Shown here: positions 1 through 9,967 of the stretch, piece after piece | Position numbering within the stretch: the stretch's first letter is position 1 | How the letters are laid out: every line of letters starts with the position of its first letter | NCBI GenBank assembly: GCA_029884165.1 | Contig: JAOUIH010000006.1 | Span: forward strand, 16,478-80,477 | Length of the DNA stretch: 64,000 nucleotides | Origin: Gammaproteobacteria bacterium | GTDB lineage: Bacteria > Pseudomonadota > Gammaproteobacteria > Steroidobacterales > Woeseiaceae | Direction of reading: 5' to 3' | Position numbers and translations under genes: made by a program | The notes under the pieces: generated by a model | What the model saw: the letters and a program-made list of their open reading frames with translations, nothing else | Database searches by the model: none | Told to the model about the DNA's origin: nothing

Positions 1-1086
1 GGTTCGGCGTTGCTGGTGGACAGCGACGGTCGATTCGCAAGGGAGCGGCTCGATCAGATCGCGGAGGACATTGCGGCGCTGCATCAGCAGGGTCAGGAAG
101 TTCTCGTCGTTTCGTCGGGCGCCGTAGCTATCGGCTGCAGCATCCTGGATCTGAACCGGCGACGTGCGCGGCTCGAGGAATTGCAGGCAGCAGCGGCGGC
201 GGGGCAGGTTCAACTGGTGCGGGCCTGGCAGGAGTCGCTTTCCGAACACGGAATTCGCGCCGCGCAGATCCTGCTGACGCCGGACGACACCGAAGTCCGG
301 CGGCGTTTTCTCAACGCGCGCGGAACGCTCAACAAGTTGCTCGAGTTGCGGGTCATCCCGGTCATCAACGAAAACGACACGGTAGCCACGGACGAGTTGC
401 GCTACGGTGACAACGACCGACTCGCAGCTCGCGTCGCGCAGCTCGTGATGGCGGACGGGCTTGTCCTGCTGTCGGACGTGGACGGCTTCTATGATTCGGA
501 CCCGCGCGGAAACCCGGAGGCCGTGCATATCCCGCTCGTGCGAGACGTGACGGACGACGTGCTGGCCAGGGCAGGAGGATCCGGATCCGTCCTCGGCAGC
601 GGCGGCATGCGGACCAAACTGCTGGCGGCGCGGATAGCGACCCATGCCGGCTGCGTGACGGTCATAGCGAGCGGCCACGTCGACCATCCGCTCAGGACAC
701 TGGCCGCCGGCGGCAGGTGCACGGTTTTCATGCCGGAGGGCTCGCCGGCGGCGATACGCAAGCAGTGGCTGGCCGGCATCCTCGAGGTACGCGGCAGCCT
801 GCGGGTCGACGCCGGTGCGCAGAAGGCACTCGAGTCGGGCAGCAGCCTGCTGCCGGTCGGTCTTGTCGAGGTGCAGGGTGACTTCAGGCGCGGTGACGCA
901 GTGCAGCTGCTCGGGCCGGGTGGCAGAGAGCTAGGCCGCGGTCTCGCGAGTTACGCGAGCGAAGAAGCCAGCGCCATCGTCGGCTGCCGCTCGGAGGAAA
1001 TAGAGGAGAGACTCGGTTATCGTGGCAGGTCGGTAATCGTGCATCGTGACGACCTGGTGCTGTTCGGACAGGCAGGCAGGAAATGA
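1..1086 (+). CDS. proB: glutamate 5-kinase, 5' end outside window
   Basis: This enzyme phosphorylates L-glutamate with ATP in the first step of proline synthesis in the cytosol. The reading frame is open from base 1 (Gly-Ser-Ala-Leu-Leu-Val), so only the first few residues of the P-loop strand are missing. Visible are an amino-acid kinase domain with [10 protein letters not shown], the substrate-loop segment [18 protein letters not shown] and the ATP-site segment [13 protein letters not shown], then a C-terminal PUA-type domain over roughly the last 80 residues. The stop TGA overlaps the proA start as ATGA, so the two are probably translationally coupled. Family assignment is firm; the true start codon lies outside the window. 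Confidence 0.96.
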   Translation, partial: GSALLVDSDGRFARERLDQIAEDIAALHQQGQEVLVVSSGAVAIGCSILDLNRRRARLEELQAAAAAGQVQLVRAWQESLSEHGIRAAQILLTPDDTEVRRRFLNARGTLNKLLELRVIPVINENDTVATDELRYGDNDRLAARVAQLVMADGLVLLSDVDGFYDSDPRGNPEAVHIPLVRDVTDDVLARAGGSGSVLGSGGMRTKLLAARIATHAGCVTVIASGHVDHPLRTLAAGGRCTVFMPEGSPAAIRKQWLAGILEVRGSLRVDAGAQKALESGSSLLPVGLVEVQGDFRRGDAVQLLGPGGRELGRGLASYASEEASAIVGCRSEEIEERLGYRGRSVIVHRDDLVLFGQAGRK

Positions 1087-2363
1087 CGGGCGAGAAAGAC
1101 AAGCTGGACGTTGTAGCGATGATGCGAGGCATCGGTCTGGCGGCGCGCGCCGCCGCTGCCGAACTCGCGCGCTCCGACGGCGAACTGCGCAACCGGGCGC
1201 TCTGCGAGGCCGCGCGTCTGATCAGGGAGCGCCGCGCCGCGATCGAGGCTGCCAATCGCGCGGATATGGCGGCCGGCGAGACTCGCGGGCTGAGTGCGGC
1301 GCTGCTGGACAGGCTGATGCTGGATGACGTTCGCATCGATGCAATGGCGACAGGGCTCGAGGCGATAGCGGCGATGCCGGATCCCCTCGGCCGGGTGCTG
1401 GCGGAGTGGGACAGGCCGAATGGGCTCGTCATCCAGCGCGTGTCCGTCCCGCTCGGCGTCATAGGCATCATCTACGAGAGCCGGCCCAACGTGACTGCCG
1501 ACGCGGCCGGACTGTGCCTGAAGTCCGGCAATGCAGTCATCCTGCGGGGCGGTTCCGAGAGCTTCCGGTCGAGCCTCGCCATACACGAATGCCTGGTCGA
1601 GGCCTTGCGGCGGACCGGCATCGATCCGGCCGCCGTGCAGATGGTACCGACGACCGACCGCGCCGCGGTGGGCTACCTGCTGTCGTCGATGACCGACTTT
1701 GTCGACGTCGTCGTGCCGCGGGGCGGCAAGAGTCTCATCCAGCGCGTGCAGTCCGAGGCGAGGGTGCCGGTGATCGGCCACCTGGAGGGCATATGCCACC
1801 TCTATGTGCACGAATCCGCCGACGCGGAGATGGCCGAGCGGCTCGCCGTCAATGCCAAGATGCGTCGCACCGGCATTTGCGGTGCGGCCGAGACCCTGCT
1901 GATCGACCGGACCGCCGCCGGGCGGCTGCTGCCCCGGCTCGTCGGCGCACTGAACGATGCCGGGTGTGCGGTTCGCGGCGATGCGGAGTCGCGGGCGCTT
2001 TGCCCGACCGTTCTGCCGGCTACCGAGGCCGACTGGTCGACCGAATACCTGGACGCAATCATTGCCTGCCGTGTCGTCGACGACATTGCGCAGGCGATCG
2101 AGCATATCGGCCATTACGGCTCGGGCCACACCGAGAGCATCGTCGCCGACGACGAGGCAGCAGCGGCCCGCTTCCTCGCGGAGGTGGACAGCGCAATCGT
2201 CATGCATAACGCCTCGACCCAGTTTGCCGACGGCGGCGAGTTCGGCATGGGTGCGGAAATCGGCATCGCGACCGGCCGCATTCATGCGCGCGGTCCCGTC
2301 GGCGCGGAGCAGCTGACCAGCTTCAAGTACGTCGTGCGCGGCTCCGGGCAGGTTCGGCCCTGA
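1083..2363 (+). CDS. proA: gamma-glutamyl phosphate reductase
   Basis: It reduces L-glutamyl 5-phosphate with NADPH to glutamate semialdehyde, the second step of proline synthesis, and belongs to the aldehyde dehydrogenase superfamily. The 426-aa length is normal. Diagnostic segments are [20 protein letters not shown], the catalytic-Cys region [17 protein letters not shown], and the C-terminal run [20 protein letters not shown]. The ATG overlaps the proB stop by four bases. The stop TGA overlaps the next gene's ATG by one base (TGATG at 2361-2365), so an apparent glpD is coupled to the proline genes. Confidence 0.97.
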   Translation: MTGEKDKLDVVAMMRGIGLAARAAAAELARSDGELRNRALCEAARLIRERRAAIEAANRADMAAGETRGLSAALLDRLMLDDVRIDAMATGLEAIAAMPDPLGRVLAEWDRPNGLVIQRVSVPLGVIGIIYESRPNVTADAAGLCLKSGNAVILRGGSESFRSSLAIHECLVEALRRTGIDPAAVQMVPTTDRAAVGYLLSSMTDFVDVVVPRGGKSLIQRVQSEARVPVIGHLEGICHLYVHESADAEMAERLAVNAKMRRTGICGAAETLLIDRTAAGRLLPRLVGALNDAGCAVRGDAESRALCPTVLPATEADWSTEYLDAIIACRVVDDIAQAIEHIGHYGSGHTESIVADDEAAAARFLAEVDSAIVMHNASTQFADGGEFGMGAEIGIATGRIHARGPVGAEQLTSFKYVVRGSGQVRP

Positions 2364-3964
2364 TGGAGTCGGCCGGCCGGCAGTTCGACCTGGTCGTCAT
2401 CGGCGGCGGCATCAACGGCGCCGGCATCGCCCGCGATGCCGCCGAGCGGGGCCTGTCCGTGCTGCTGCTGGAGGCTCGCGACTTCGGCAGCGCTACGTCG
2501 GCCTGGTCCACCCGGCTGATTCACGGCGGTCTGCGCTACCTGGAATACGGCGAACTGCCGCTCGTCTACGAGTCCCTGCGCGAACGAACGCGCCTGCTGC
2601 AACTTGCGCCGCATCTCGTCCGGCCGCTGATGATTACGATCCCGATCTATGCGGGCAGCCGTCGCGGGCGCCTGCTCGTTCGCATGGGCATGCTCGCCTA
2701 CGACATCCTGTCGCATGGCAAGGAGTTGCCGGGGCACCGGATGCTGTCCAGGGACGAGCTGATCGACGCGGAACCCGGGTTGAACGACGAAGGCCTCGTC
2801 GGCGGCGCCCGCTACTACGACGCCCAGGTCCGGTATGCCGAGCGGCTGGTGCTCGAGAACATAATCGCCGCAGGCCGCGCGGGTGCCGAGGTCCGGAACT
2901 ACAGTCCCGTCACCGGGATCCAGTGCCGCGGGCCCGGCGACCTGCACATCCGCTACGAGGAGGGGCCGGGCGGAGCCGAGTGCGTCGCCGCTGCGCGCGT
3001 CGTCGTCAACGCGGCCGGGCCATGGGTGGACCAGGTACTTGCGCTGAACGACGAGGCGCACCCGCGCGTGATGGGAGGAACCAAGGGCAGTCACATCGTC
3101 GTCGGCCACTTCGACGGAGCGCCATCGACGGCGCTGTATGTCGAGGCGAAGTCCGATGGCCGCCCGATATTCATCGTGCCCTGGAACGGGCAATACCTGA
3201 TCGGCACGACCGACATCCGTTTCGACGGCGACCCCGCCGACGCTGCGCCCGGCGATGAGGAGATCGAGTACCTCATCAACGAGACGAATCGCATTTTCCC
3301 GGCCGCGCGGCTCGCGCTGCGGGACGTCCATTTTGCCTATGCGGGCGTCCGTCCGCTGCCGTACCAGGCTCGCGGGCCCGAATCGGCGATAACGAGGCGG
3401 CACATCATCAAGCGGCATCGCGGCGCCTCGCGCGGCCTCGTGTCGATCATCGGCGGCAAGCTGACGACGTATCGCAGCCTCGCGGAGCAGGCTGTCGATC
3501 TCGTGTCGCGCATGTCCGGCCAGGGGCGTACGGCCTGCCGGACCGGTGAGCTGCCGCTGCCCGGTGCGGTCGGCCTCGATGCCGCAGCCGAGCAGGCCAA
3601 GTCTGTTCCAGGCCTGTCGGAAAGCGGCGCGCAGCGGCTTGTCGACATCTACGGTGGCCGGGTTGCCGAGTTGCGCGAGATCGTCGACGCCGAGCCGGAA
3701 CTCGGGCGAACGCTCGACCCGGAACGGTCAGTGCTGGCGGCCGAGGTCGCGCTGGCCGTCCGGCGCGAGTATGCACTGCAACTGACCGACATCGTGCATC
3801 GCCGCATGATGGTCGGCCTGTCGGCGGATCTCGGCGCCCGTCTCACGCTGTCGATCGCGAGCATCGCTGCCGCAGAGCTCGACTGGGGCAGCCGCGAAGC
3901 CGAGCGGCAGCTCGGGCTGCTCAACGCGCACAACGGCGTGTTGCGACGTATCGACCGGTCCTGA
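2363..3964 (+). CDS. glpD: aerobic glycerol-3-phosphate dehydrogenase (FAD)
   Basis: It oxidises sn-glycerol 3-phosphate to dihydroxyacetone phosphate at the inner membrane and passes electrons to quinone. The 533-aa protein opens with an FAD Rossmann motif (VVIGGGINGAGIARDAA, residues about 10-26), followed by STRLIHGGLRYLEYGE typical of GlpD, a mid-protein VVNAAGPWVDQV, and the substrate/FAD region FAYAGVRPLPYQ. The C-terminal third resembles the DAO_C cap. Its start overlaps the proA stop by one base. No glpF, glpK or glpR is nearby, so the link to proBA is positional rather than pathway-based. Another FAD-dependent oxidase of the DAO family is possible but less likely. Confidence 0.92.
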   Translation: MESAGRQFDLVVIGGGINGAGIARDAAERGLSVLLLEARDFGSATSAWSTRLIHGGLRYLEYGELPLVYESLRERTRLLQLAPHLVRPLMITIPIYAGSRRGRLLVRMGMLAYDILSHGKELPGHRMLSRDELIDAEPGLNDEGLVGGARYYDAQVRYAERLVLENIIAAGRAGAEVRNYSPVTGIQCRGPGDLHIRYEEGPGGAECVAAARVVVNAAGPWVDQVLALNDEAHPRVMGGTKGSHIVVGHFDGAPSTALYVEAKSDGRPIFIVPWNGQYLIGTTDIRFDGDPADAAPGDEEIEYLINETNRIFPAARLALRDVHFAYAGVRPLPYQARGPESAITRRHIIKRHRGASRGLVSIIGGKLTTYRSLAEQAVDLVSRMSGQGRTACRTGELPLPGAVGLDAAAEQAKSVPGLSESGAQRLVDIYGGRVAELREIVDAEPELGRTLDPERSVLAAEVALAVRREYALQLTDIVHRRMMVGLSADLGARLTLSIASIAAAELDWGSREAERQLGLLNAHNGVLRRIDRS

Positions 3965-3965
3965 G

Positions 3966-3986
3966 CTGAGCCCCTTCGGGTCTCAG
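3966..3986. terminator. hairpin between convergent glpD and icd
   Basis: CTGAGcCCC-TTC-GGGtCTCAG forms a short stem with one internal mismatch in the 18-base gap between two convergent stops, and it overlaps the icd stop. There is no T-run on either side, so it may be only a weak bidirectional terminator. Confidence 0.35.
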
Positions 3987-6208
3987 GCAGAGATCGAATT
4001 CACGATGCCGTTCAGCGTCGCACTCGGGCGCATCGCACGGGTGGTCAGTGTGACGTCTGGACGATAGTAACCGCCGATGTCGACCGGCTTGCCCTGCGCC
4101 GCGTTCAGCTCGTCGATGATGCGCGTCTCCGCTTCGGCCAGTTGCCTTGCGATCGGCTCGAAGACTCGCCTGAGTTTGTCATCGTCCTGCAGAGCGAGTT
4201 CCTGGGCCCAGTACATCGCGAGGTAGAAATGGCTGCCGCGATTGTCGAGTTCGCCGACTTTGCGCGACGGCGACTTGTTGCTTTCCAGGAAGCGGCCATT
4301 GGCGCGGTCGAGTGTGCCTGCCAGGGCGAGGGCGCGCGCGTTCCCGGTCTTGTTCGCCAGGTCCTCGATTGACACCGCCAGCGCCAGGAACTCGCCGAGC
4401 GAGTCCCAGCGCAGGTGACCTTCCTCGACGAACTGCTGCACATGCTTCGGTGCCGAGCCGCCGGCGCCTGTCTCGTACAGTCCGCCACCGGCGAGCAGCG
4501 GCACTATCGACAGCATCTTCGCGCTGGTACCGAGCTCGAGGATCGGGAACAAGTCAGTGAGATAGTCGCGCAGCACGTTGCCGGTCACGGAAATCGTGTC
4601 CTGCCCGGCTCGCACCCGCTGCAGCGTCGCCTGCATCGCCTCGACGGTGGACAGCACCCGGATGTCGAGGCCCTCGGTATCATGCTCCTCCAGGTAGCGC
4701 TCGACCTTGGCAATCAGCTTGCTGTCGTGCGCCCGCTTCGGGTCGAGCCAGAAAATGGCCGCGGCCCCGGTGGCGCGTGCGCGGCTGACCGCCAGCTTTA
4801 CCCAGTCGCGAATCGGCAGGTCGCGGGTCTGGCACATGCGCCAGATGTCGCCCTTGCGGACGTCATGCTCGAACACCAGCCTGCCGTCCTGGTCCGTGAC
4901 CCGAACCGTCCCGTCGGAAGCAATCCGGAAGGTCTTGTCGTGCGAACCGTATTCTTCCGCCTTCTGCGCCATCAGGCCGACATTCGACACGTTGCCCATG
5001 GTCTTCACGTCGTAGGCGCCGTGCTGCCTGCAGTCGTCGATGACCGCCTGGTAAATGCCTGCGTAACAGCGGTCGGGAATGACCGCCTTCATGTCGTGCA
5101 GCTTGCCGTCCGGTCCCCACATCCGGCCCGACGAACGGATCGCAGCGGGCATCGATGCGTCGATGATCACGTTGCTGGGCACGTGGAGATTCGTGATGCC
5201 CTTGTCCGAATCGACCATCGCCAGGGGTGGGCGAAGCTTGTACGTTGCCTGGATGTCCGCCTCGATTTCCTTCCGCTTTGCCTCGGGCAAGTCGGCGATT
5301 TTCGCGTAGACGTCGCCGATGCCGTTGTCGGGGTCGACGCCCAGTTTCTCGAACAGCTTGCCGTGCTTGTCGAAAACGTCCTTGTAATAGACCGTTACTG
5401 CATGCCCGAACATGATCGGGTCCGAAACCTTCATCATGGTCGCTTTGAGGTGCAGTGACAGCAGCACTCCCTCTGATCGTGCCCTGTCTATCTCGGTCGC
5501 GAAGAAAGCGCGCAGCGCAGCGCAGTCCATTCGTGCGGCGTCGACCACCTCGTCCGCCTGAACGGAAACTTTCTCCCGCAGCACGGTCGCGGCGCCCTTG
5601 CCATCGACGTGCTCGATCTTCAGTTGGCCGGCCTTGGCCATGACGGCCGACTTCTCGCTCGAGTAGAAGTCGCCATCGCGCATGTGCGCCACGTGCGATT
5701 TCGAATCGCGCGACCAGGGGCCCATTGAATGGGGATGGGCCTTCGCGTACTGCTTGACCGGCGCGGCAACACGGCGGTCGGAGTTGCCCTCGCGCAGTAC
5801 CGGGTTAACGGCGCTGCCGAGCACCTTCCCATAGCGCGCCCGGATTTCCTTCTCCGCCTCGGTCTTCGGCTCCTCCGGGAAATCCGGCAGCGCATAGCCC
5901 TGCGAACGCAGCTCCCGAATCGCTGCCGTCAGCTGTGGGATCGAGGCACTGATGTTCGGCAGCTTTATGATGTTGGCATCCGGCGTCTTGGCCAGTTCGC
6001 CGAGTTCGGCAAGATCGTCGGCCTGTCGCTGCGCGCCGCTGAGCTTGTCCGGGAAGTTCGCGATGATCCTGCCGGCGAGCGAGATGTCCCGTGTTTCCAC
6101 TTCCACGCCGGCGACTTTCGTATATGCCCGTATGATTGGCAGCAGCGAGTAAGTCGCCAGCATGGGCGCCTCGTCGGTTATCGTGTAAATGATCTTCGCT
6201 TCGTTCAT
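3983..6208 (-). CDS. icd: monomeric NADP-dependent isocitrate dehydrogenase
   Basis: It oxidatively decarboxylates isocitrate to 2-oxoglutarate in the TCA cycle, producing NADPH. At 741 aa it matches the single-subunit (IDH-II) family rather than the ~415-aa dimeric enzyme. The N-terminus [18 protein letters not shown] and segments such as [34 protein letters not shown] and [13 protein letters not shown] regions are characteristic. I chose the ATG at 6208, preceded by AGCAGGAATCAAG; the frame stays open 33 codons further upstream, but that extension is low-complexity and overlaps the neighbouring small gene. The gene lies 52 bases downstream of the zinc-ribbon gene on the same strand, probably as one transcript. 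Confidence 0.96.
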   Translation of the reverse strand: MNEAKIIYTITDEAPMLATYSLLPIIRAYTKVAGVEVETRDISLAGRIIANFPDKLSGAQRQADDLAELGELAKTPDANIIKLPNISASIPQLTAAIRELRSQGYALPDFPEEPKTEAEKEIRARYGKVLGSAVNPVLREGNSDRRVAAPVKQYAKAHPHSMGPWSRDSKSHVAHMRDGDFYSSEKSAVMAKAGQLKIEHVDGKGAATVLREKVSVQADEVVDAARMDCAALRAFFATEIDRARSEGVLLSLHLKATMMKVSDPIMFGHAVTVYYKDVFDKHGKLFEKLGVDPDNGIGDVYAKIADLPEAKRKEIEADIQATYKLRPPLAMVDSDKGITNLHVPSNVIIDASMPAAIRSSGRMWGPDGKLHDMKAVIPDRCYAGIYQAVIDDCRQHGAYDVKTMGNVSNVGLMAQKAEEYGSHDKTFRIASDGTVRVTDQDGRLVFEHDVRKGDIWRMCQTRDLPIRDWVKLAVSRARATGAAAIFWLDPKRAHDSKLIAKVERYLEEHDTEGLDIRVLSTVEAMQATLQRVRAGQDTISVTGNVLRDYLTDLFPILELGTSAKMLSIVPLLAGGGLYETGAGGSAPKHVQQFVEEGHLRWDSLGEFLALAVSIEDLANKTGNARALALAGTLDRANGRFLESNKSPSRKVGELDNRGSHFYLAMYWAQELALQDDDKLRRVFEPIARQLAEAETRIIDELNAAQGKPVDIGGYYRPDVTLTTRAMRPSATLNGIVNSISA

Positions 6209-6260
6209 CTTGATTCCTGCTGGTGATTGTTCTCGTCCCGCTGCGGCGCCCCTGGCTTGA

Positions 6261-6458
6261 TCAGCGGTTCTCGACGATAAGCCGCGGGCCTCCGCGGCCG
6301 AAAACATGCTTGGTGAAGATTCCGTAGACGTTGCCGCACTGGCTGCAGTGCGCTACGAAGAACCAGGGCGTCCCTTCCCGAGACGTCTCCACGCTCGGCG
6401 CGGATACGACTTTGTCGATCCCGCTTGCGGAGCAGGCGGGGCACTTGGGGTCAGCCAT
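6261..6458 (-). CDS. small zinc-ribbon protein
   Basis: A 65-aa protein with two CxxC pairs (CPAC near residue 8 and CSQCG near residue 39), spaced as in a zinc ribbon, with an intervening [19 protein letters not shown] segment. It probably binds one zinc ion and acts in the cytosol; no catalytic motif is visible. It sits just upstream of icd on the same strand and divergent from the patatin gene. Small ribbons of this type are usually left as conserved hypothetical proteins, and I assign no function. Confidence 0.72.
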   Translation of the reverse strand: MADPKCPACSASGIDKVVSAPSVETSREGTPWFFVAHCSQCGNVYGIFTKHVFGRGGPRLIVENR

Positions 6459-6519
6459 CAGGTTCGCTCTTGTTATTCGGCGGATGCAGCCCGCCCGGGT
6501 ACCGGCGCCGGCGCGCCAT

Positions 6520-6525
6520 TATAAT
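6520..6525 (+). promoter_or_regulatory. perfect -10 hexamer upstream of the patatin gene
   Basis: TATAAT occurs 40 bases before the ATG at 6565, inside the 106-base divergent spacer. No good TTGACA-like -35 sits 17 bases upstream, so this is half a sigma-70 promoter at best. Confidence 0.35.
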
Positions 6526-6564
6526 GCGAGCCAGTCCAAATCTCCCGCCTGGGAATGGAATTCC

Positions 6565-8799
6565 ATGAATCAGATGACAAGAATACTGCCGGCGTCCGTG
6601 CTGGCCCTGCTGTCGATGCAGGGAATTGCGCTGGGGCAACCACATCCCGGCACGCTGGCCGGCGATGAAAGTCGGCCGCGTATCGGACTGGTCCTGGGTG
6701 GCGGCGGCGCCCGCGGCGCGGCGCATATAGGCGTGCTGCGGGAACTCGAACGCCAGCGCATACCGGTAGATGCCATAGCCGGCACCAGCATGGGCGCGAT
6801 CGTCGGTGGTCTATACGCCGCCGGGGTCAGCGTCGACGAGCTCGAACAGGTCGTCCAATCCATCGACTGGTACGACGCGTTCGCCGACGCGCCCGGCCGG
6901 CAGGACCTTCGTTTCCGCCGCAAACAGGACGACGAGGCGTTCCCGATACGCTTCACGCTCGGCATCAGGGACGGCGAAGTGCAACTGCCCAAGGGACTGA
7001 TCCAGGGGCAGAAACTCGGGCTGATCCTGCGGGAGCTCACGATCGATGCCGCGGCTGTCCGGGATTTCGACGAGCTGCCGATTCCTTTCCGCGCCGTCGC
7101 TTCCGATATCGCAACCGGGGAGATGGTCGAGCTGGCGGAAGGCGACCTCGCGCTCTCGATGCGGGCCAGCATGTCCGCGCCGGGCATTTTCGCGCCCGTG
7201 GTCGTCGACGGACGCACGCTCGTGGACGGCGGCCTGGTGGGCAACGTTCCCGTCGACACGATCCGCGACATGGGCGTCGACATCGTCATAGCCGTCGACG
7301 TCGAATTCCCGCTGTATGAGCCCGAGCAGCTGGCATCCGCGCTCGATATCACGGCCCAGATGCTGACGGTGCTGATCCGGAAAGAAACCCGGCGGCAGCT
7401 TGCGACGCTCAACGAGCAGGACTTCCTGATCCGACCGGACCTCGGGCAGTTCGGCTCCACGAATTTCGGGGAGATCGTCGAGGCTATCGAGCCGGGCGCG
7501 ACGGCGACGGCGGCAGAGGAAGCCGGCCTGGCGCGTTACTCGCTCGACCCGGAGAGCTACGCGCGATACCAGGCGCGCCGCGATGCAGGGCTGCTGCGCC
7601 CCGGGACGCTGGACTTCGTCGAGGTCAGGGCCGCAGGACCGCTGTCGCCGCGCGTACTCGAAGCGCGGCTGACGTCGAAACCCGGCGACCCGGTCGATTC
7701 GAAGCGGCTCGCCCGGGACGCGAACGCGATCTACGGCATGGACCAGTACGAGCACGTCGACTATCGCCTGGCGAGCGTGGGCGATCGAACCGGCGTCGTG
7801 TTCGATGCCAGGCCCAAGTCCTGGGGACCCAACTTCCTGCAGTTCGGCGTATCCATGGAAGACGACTTCGAGGGCGCGACCGAGTTCAACATGTCGGCCC
7901 GCCTGACGCGCATGGGCCTGAATTCGCGCGGCGCGGAATGGCGCAGCGATCTGCAGCTGTGCTCCGAGCCCTATTTCACCACCGAGTTCTACCAGCCGCT
8001 CAGTTTCGATTCGCGCTACTTCGTCGCACCGAGATTCGCTGTCGAGCAGCGCAACGTGCAGGCTTTTGCCGACGAATTCAGCATCGCGCGCTACCGCGTA
8101 AGTGAAGGAGACCTGGGCGTCGACGCCGGCCGCGAACTCGGCAACTGGGGCGAGCTGCGCGTCGGCGCGTTCCGCGGCCGGGGCCATGCCGCCGTCAAGG
8201 TCGGTGATCCGGGCCTGCCGACCTTCGATTTCGACACGGGCGGGTTCTTCGCGCGGCTTGCCGTGGATACGCTCGACGATGCGCAGATCCCGAGGCACGG
8301 GCTGCGGGCGGACCTGGAGTGGCGGGGCGGGCGTCCGTCCCTGGGCGATGACGTCAACTCCGACTCCGTCGAGACCGACATCAGCCTGGTCCGAACCTTC
8401 GGGCGTCACACCTGGCAGGTCGGTGCCGTGTACAACACGACATTTTCCGACGAGCTGCAAATCCAGAACTTTTTCCCCCTCGGCGGTTTCCTGCGGCTCT
8501 CAGGCCTGGCGCGGGGCGAGATCCTGGGGCCGCACGCGGCATTGGGCCGCCTGGTTTATTACCGGCGATCGGGCACCCCGGAAGGAAGCCTGTTCGAGGT
8601 GCCGGTTTACCTCGGCGCGTCGCTGGAGGCGGGCAACGTCTGGCAGAACCGGTCGGACATGGGGTTCGGCTCGCTGATTGCCAGCGGCAGCCTGTTTGCC
8701 GGGTTCGATACCTACCTGGGGCCGTTGTTCATCGGAGCGGGTTTCGCCGAGGGCGGCAGAAACAACTTTTACCTGCAGCTCGGTGCGCCGCCGCGATGA
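6565..8799 (+). CDS. patatin-like phospholipase with outer-membrane barrel (PlpD type)
   Basis: 744 aa with three parts. Residues 1-24 look like a signal peptide. A patatin domain runs from about 37 to 330, with the oxyanion loop GGGGARG (45-51), nucleophile elbow GTSMG (Ser75) and catalytic DGG (Asp221). The C-terminal part contains a POTRA-like stretch and a 16-strand-type surface-antigen barrel ending in alternating hydrophobic strands. This is the architecture of type Vd autotransporters such as PlpD, in which a lipase passenger is exported by its own fused barrel. The ATG at 6565 was chosen because a signal peptide follows it; the open frame upstream carries none. It converges with the small minus-strand gene 7 bases downstream. 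Confidence 0.9.
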   Translation: MNQMTRILPASVLALLSMQGIALGQPHPGTLAGDESRPRIGLVLGGGGARGAAHIGVLRELERQRIPVDAIAGTSMGAIVGGLYAAGVSVDELEQVVQSIDWYDAFADAPGRQDLRFRRKQDDEAFPIRFTLGIRDGEVQLPKGLIQGQKLGLILRELTIDAAAVRDFDELPIPFRAVASDIATGEMVELAEGDLALSMRASMSAPGIFAPVVVDGRTLVDGGLVGNVPVDTIRDMGVDIVIAVDVEFPLYEPEQLASALDITAQMLTVLIRKETRRQLATLNEQDFLIRPDLGQFGSTNFGEIVEAIEPGATATAAEEAGLARYSLDPESYARYQARRDAGLLRPGTLDFVEVRAAGPLSPRVLEARLTSKPGDPVDSKRLARDANAIYGMDQYEHVDYRLASVGDRTGVVFDARPKSWGPNFLQFGVSMEDDFEGATEFNMSARLTRMGLNSRGAEWRSDLQLCSEPYFTTEFYQPLSFDSRYFVAPRFAVEQRNVQAFADEFSIARYRVSEGDLGVDAGRELGNWGELRVGAFRGRGHAAVKVGDPGLPTFDFDTGGFFARLAVDTLDDAQIPRHGLRADLEWRGGRPSLGDDVNSDSVETDISLVRTFGRHTWQVGAVYNTTFSDELQIQNFFPLGGFLRLSGLARGEILGPHAALGRLVYYRRSGTPEGSLFEVPVYLGASLEAGNVWQNRSDMGFGSLIASGSLFAGFDTYLGPLFIGAGFAEGGRNNFYLQLGAPPR

Positions 8800-8806
8800 C
8801 GGGCCG

Positions 8807-9055
8807 CTAGCGGACGATTTTTTCGAGTACCTGGGTCGGCGAATCGGATTTGCGGTAGTAGCCGTGCCGCGCCGCCATCTGCTGGAACGCCGCGTCACGC
8901 TCCGCCTCGGTCCGGTACCAGTGCAGGCGCTCCCAGTCCTCGCCCAGGAGGCCTGTGAAGGTGTCGCCGGCGGGCAGCCTGACGCGAATGCCGTAGCGCC
9001 TGTCGGCGAGGGCTTTCTCGGGTTCGACCAGGTTATGCTGGTGGCAGAAGCTCAC
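8807..9055 (-). CDS. small hypothetical protein, GTG start
   Basis: An 82-aa hydrophilic cytosolic-looking protein starting with GTG (MSFCHQHNLVEPEKAL). It carries a WERLHWYRTEAERDAAFQQMA stretch that looks helical and surface exposed. No signal peptide or membrane segment is present. It lies between the convergent patatin gene and the kinase gene. Codon use and composition fit a real gene, but I do not recognise the family. It resembles short conserved proteins of unknown function in gammaproteobacteria, from memory only. Confidence 0.6.
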   Translation of the reverse strand: MSFCHQHNLVEPEKALADRRYGIRVRLPAGDTFTGLLGEDWERLHWYRTEAERDAAFQQMAARHGYYRKSDSPTQVLEKIVR

Positions 9056-9122
9056 GTGATATGCACCTTGCGTTCGAAACGGTCGCGAGTATAGCGCAGA
9101 CCCCGTAAGCCGTGCGCCCGGG

Positions 9123-9764
9123 TTACGGCTGGCGAGCGCCCCGGTCCGATGCGCCTTCGCGGTCGGCCCAGCCGAGCAAGCGGCGCGTCACGAACAGGTA
9201 GACCGGCTTGCCGGTACGCATCCAGAGGCGCGACGGGACGGCCGGTCGTGCCAGGATGTCACGCTCGCGCCTGCTCAGGTGTTCGCTGCAATAGCTCCGC
9301 TTGTGCTTCAGCAGGTGGCGCAGGTCCTCGCGCGCCAGCAAGCGGAACCACCATCCGCGAGCCGGTGCGTGCCAGGCAAGCTGAAAGTCGATGATGGCCG
9401 GACTGCCATCCGCGCCGACGAGCAGGTTGGGTTCCTTCGCAAGATCGTTGTGCGCCACGTCGCGGGCGTGAATGCGGCGCAACAGCGCCTGAGCGGCGGC
9501 GTAAAACGCCGGCTCCGCCGCTTTCGCGCGGTGCAACGGCTGGCCCTCCACGTAGCTGCGTTCGAGGATGTCCCGGCCCGCCCGCAGGAGTTCCGGCACG
9601 CCCGGCAGGCCTGCGAGCGCAGCCAGCGCGCGAGCCTCCCGCGCCAGCAGCCGCCGCGCCAACCAGCGCGTGCTGGCCGGGGCCGACCGGGCATCCCGGA
9701 CGATCACGGGACCATCGTCCCGTGGTTCGAGCCGAACTTCGCCGAACAGGTCCTTTTTCAACAA
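9123..9764 (-). CDS. small RIO/lipopolysaccharide-kinase-like protein kinase
   Basis: 213 aa with a minimal kinase fold: an acidic/basic N-lobe (EVRLEPRDDGPVIVRDA...), catalytic loop HNDLAKEPNLLV (about residues 105-116) and IIDFQLAWHAP in place of the DFG region. The HxDLxxxPN and DFQ motifs are what small bacterial kinase-like proteins of the RIO1/Kdo-kinase superfamily show; the substrate is unknown. The start is uncertain. The TTG at 9764 has no strong Shine-Dalgarno, while an in-frame CTG four codons upstream follows GGGAGGCACAA, so the protein may be slightly longer. It is divergent from the AAA/WD40 gene across about 200 bases. Confidence 0.7.
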   Translation of the reverse strand: MLKKDLFGEVRLEPRDDGPVIVRDARSAPASTRWLARRLLAREARALAALAGLPGVPELLRAGRDILERSYVEGQPLHRAKAAEPAFYAAAQALLRRIHARDVAHNDLAKEPNLLVGADGSPAIIDFQLAWHAPARGWWFRLLAREDLRHLLKHKRSYCSEHLSRRERDILARPAVPSRLWMRTGKPVYLFVTRRLLGWADREGASDRGARQP

Positions 9765-9967
9765 CTTGGCGTCCAGTTGTGCCTCCCGGGCAGCGCCAGG
9801 TCGGCGCCGGGCCGACCGCTTTCGCTGGCGCCGACGGCGCCGATTACCGAGAATACAGGACCGGTCCGACGGCCTGTCGAAAAACAGGCTGGCGGGTTTT
9901 GCGTAATGCGCTCGCGCGTCCCGGTGGCGCCGGCGCCCGGACCACGAACCCGGATAAACGGCACTCG

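Noticed and set aside
56..64. Considered calling the AAA-like P-loop (protein residues 56-64 of the gene at 9968) degenerate because it lacks the first Gly of GxxxxGKT
   Set aside because: AAA_35-type domains commonly read APRQxGKSS at this place, so APERSGKTS is family-typical. The coordinates given here are protein residues, not bases.
1017..2285. 422-aa minus-strand frame across proA
   Set aside because: Antisense shadow of a highly conserved enzyme; composition is random and no family is recognised.
6811..8460. 549-aa minus-strand frame across the patatin gene
   Set aside because: Antisense shadow; the plus-strand product has all patatin motifs.
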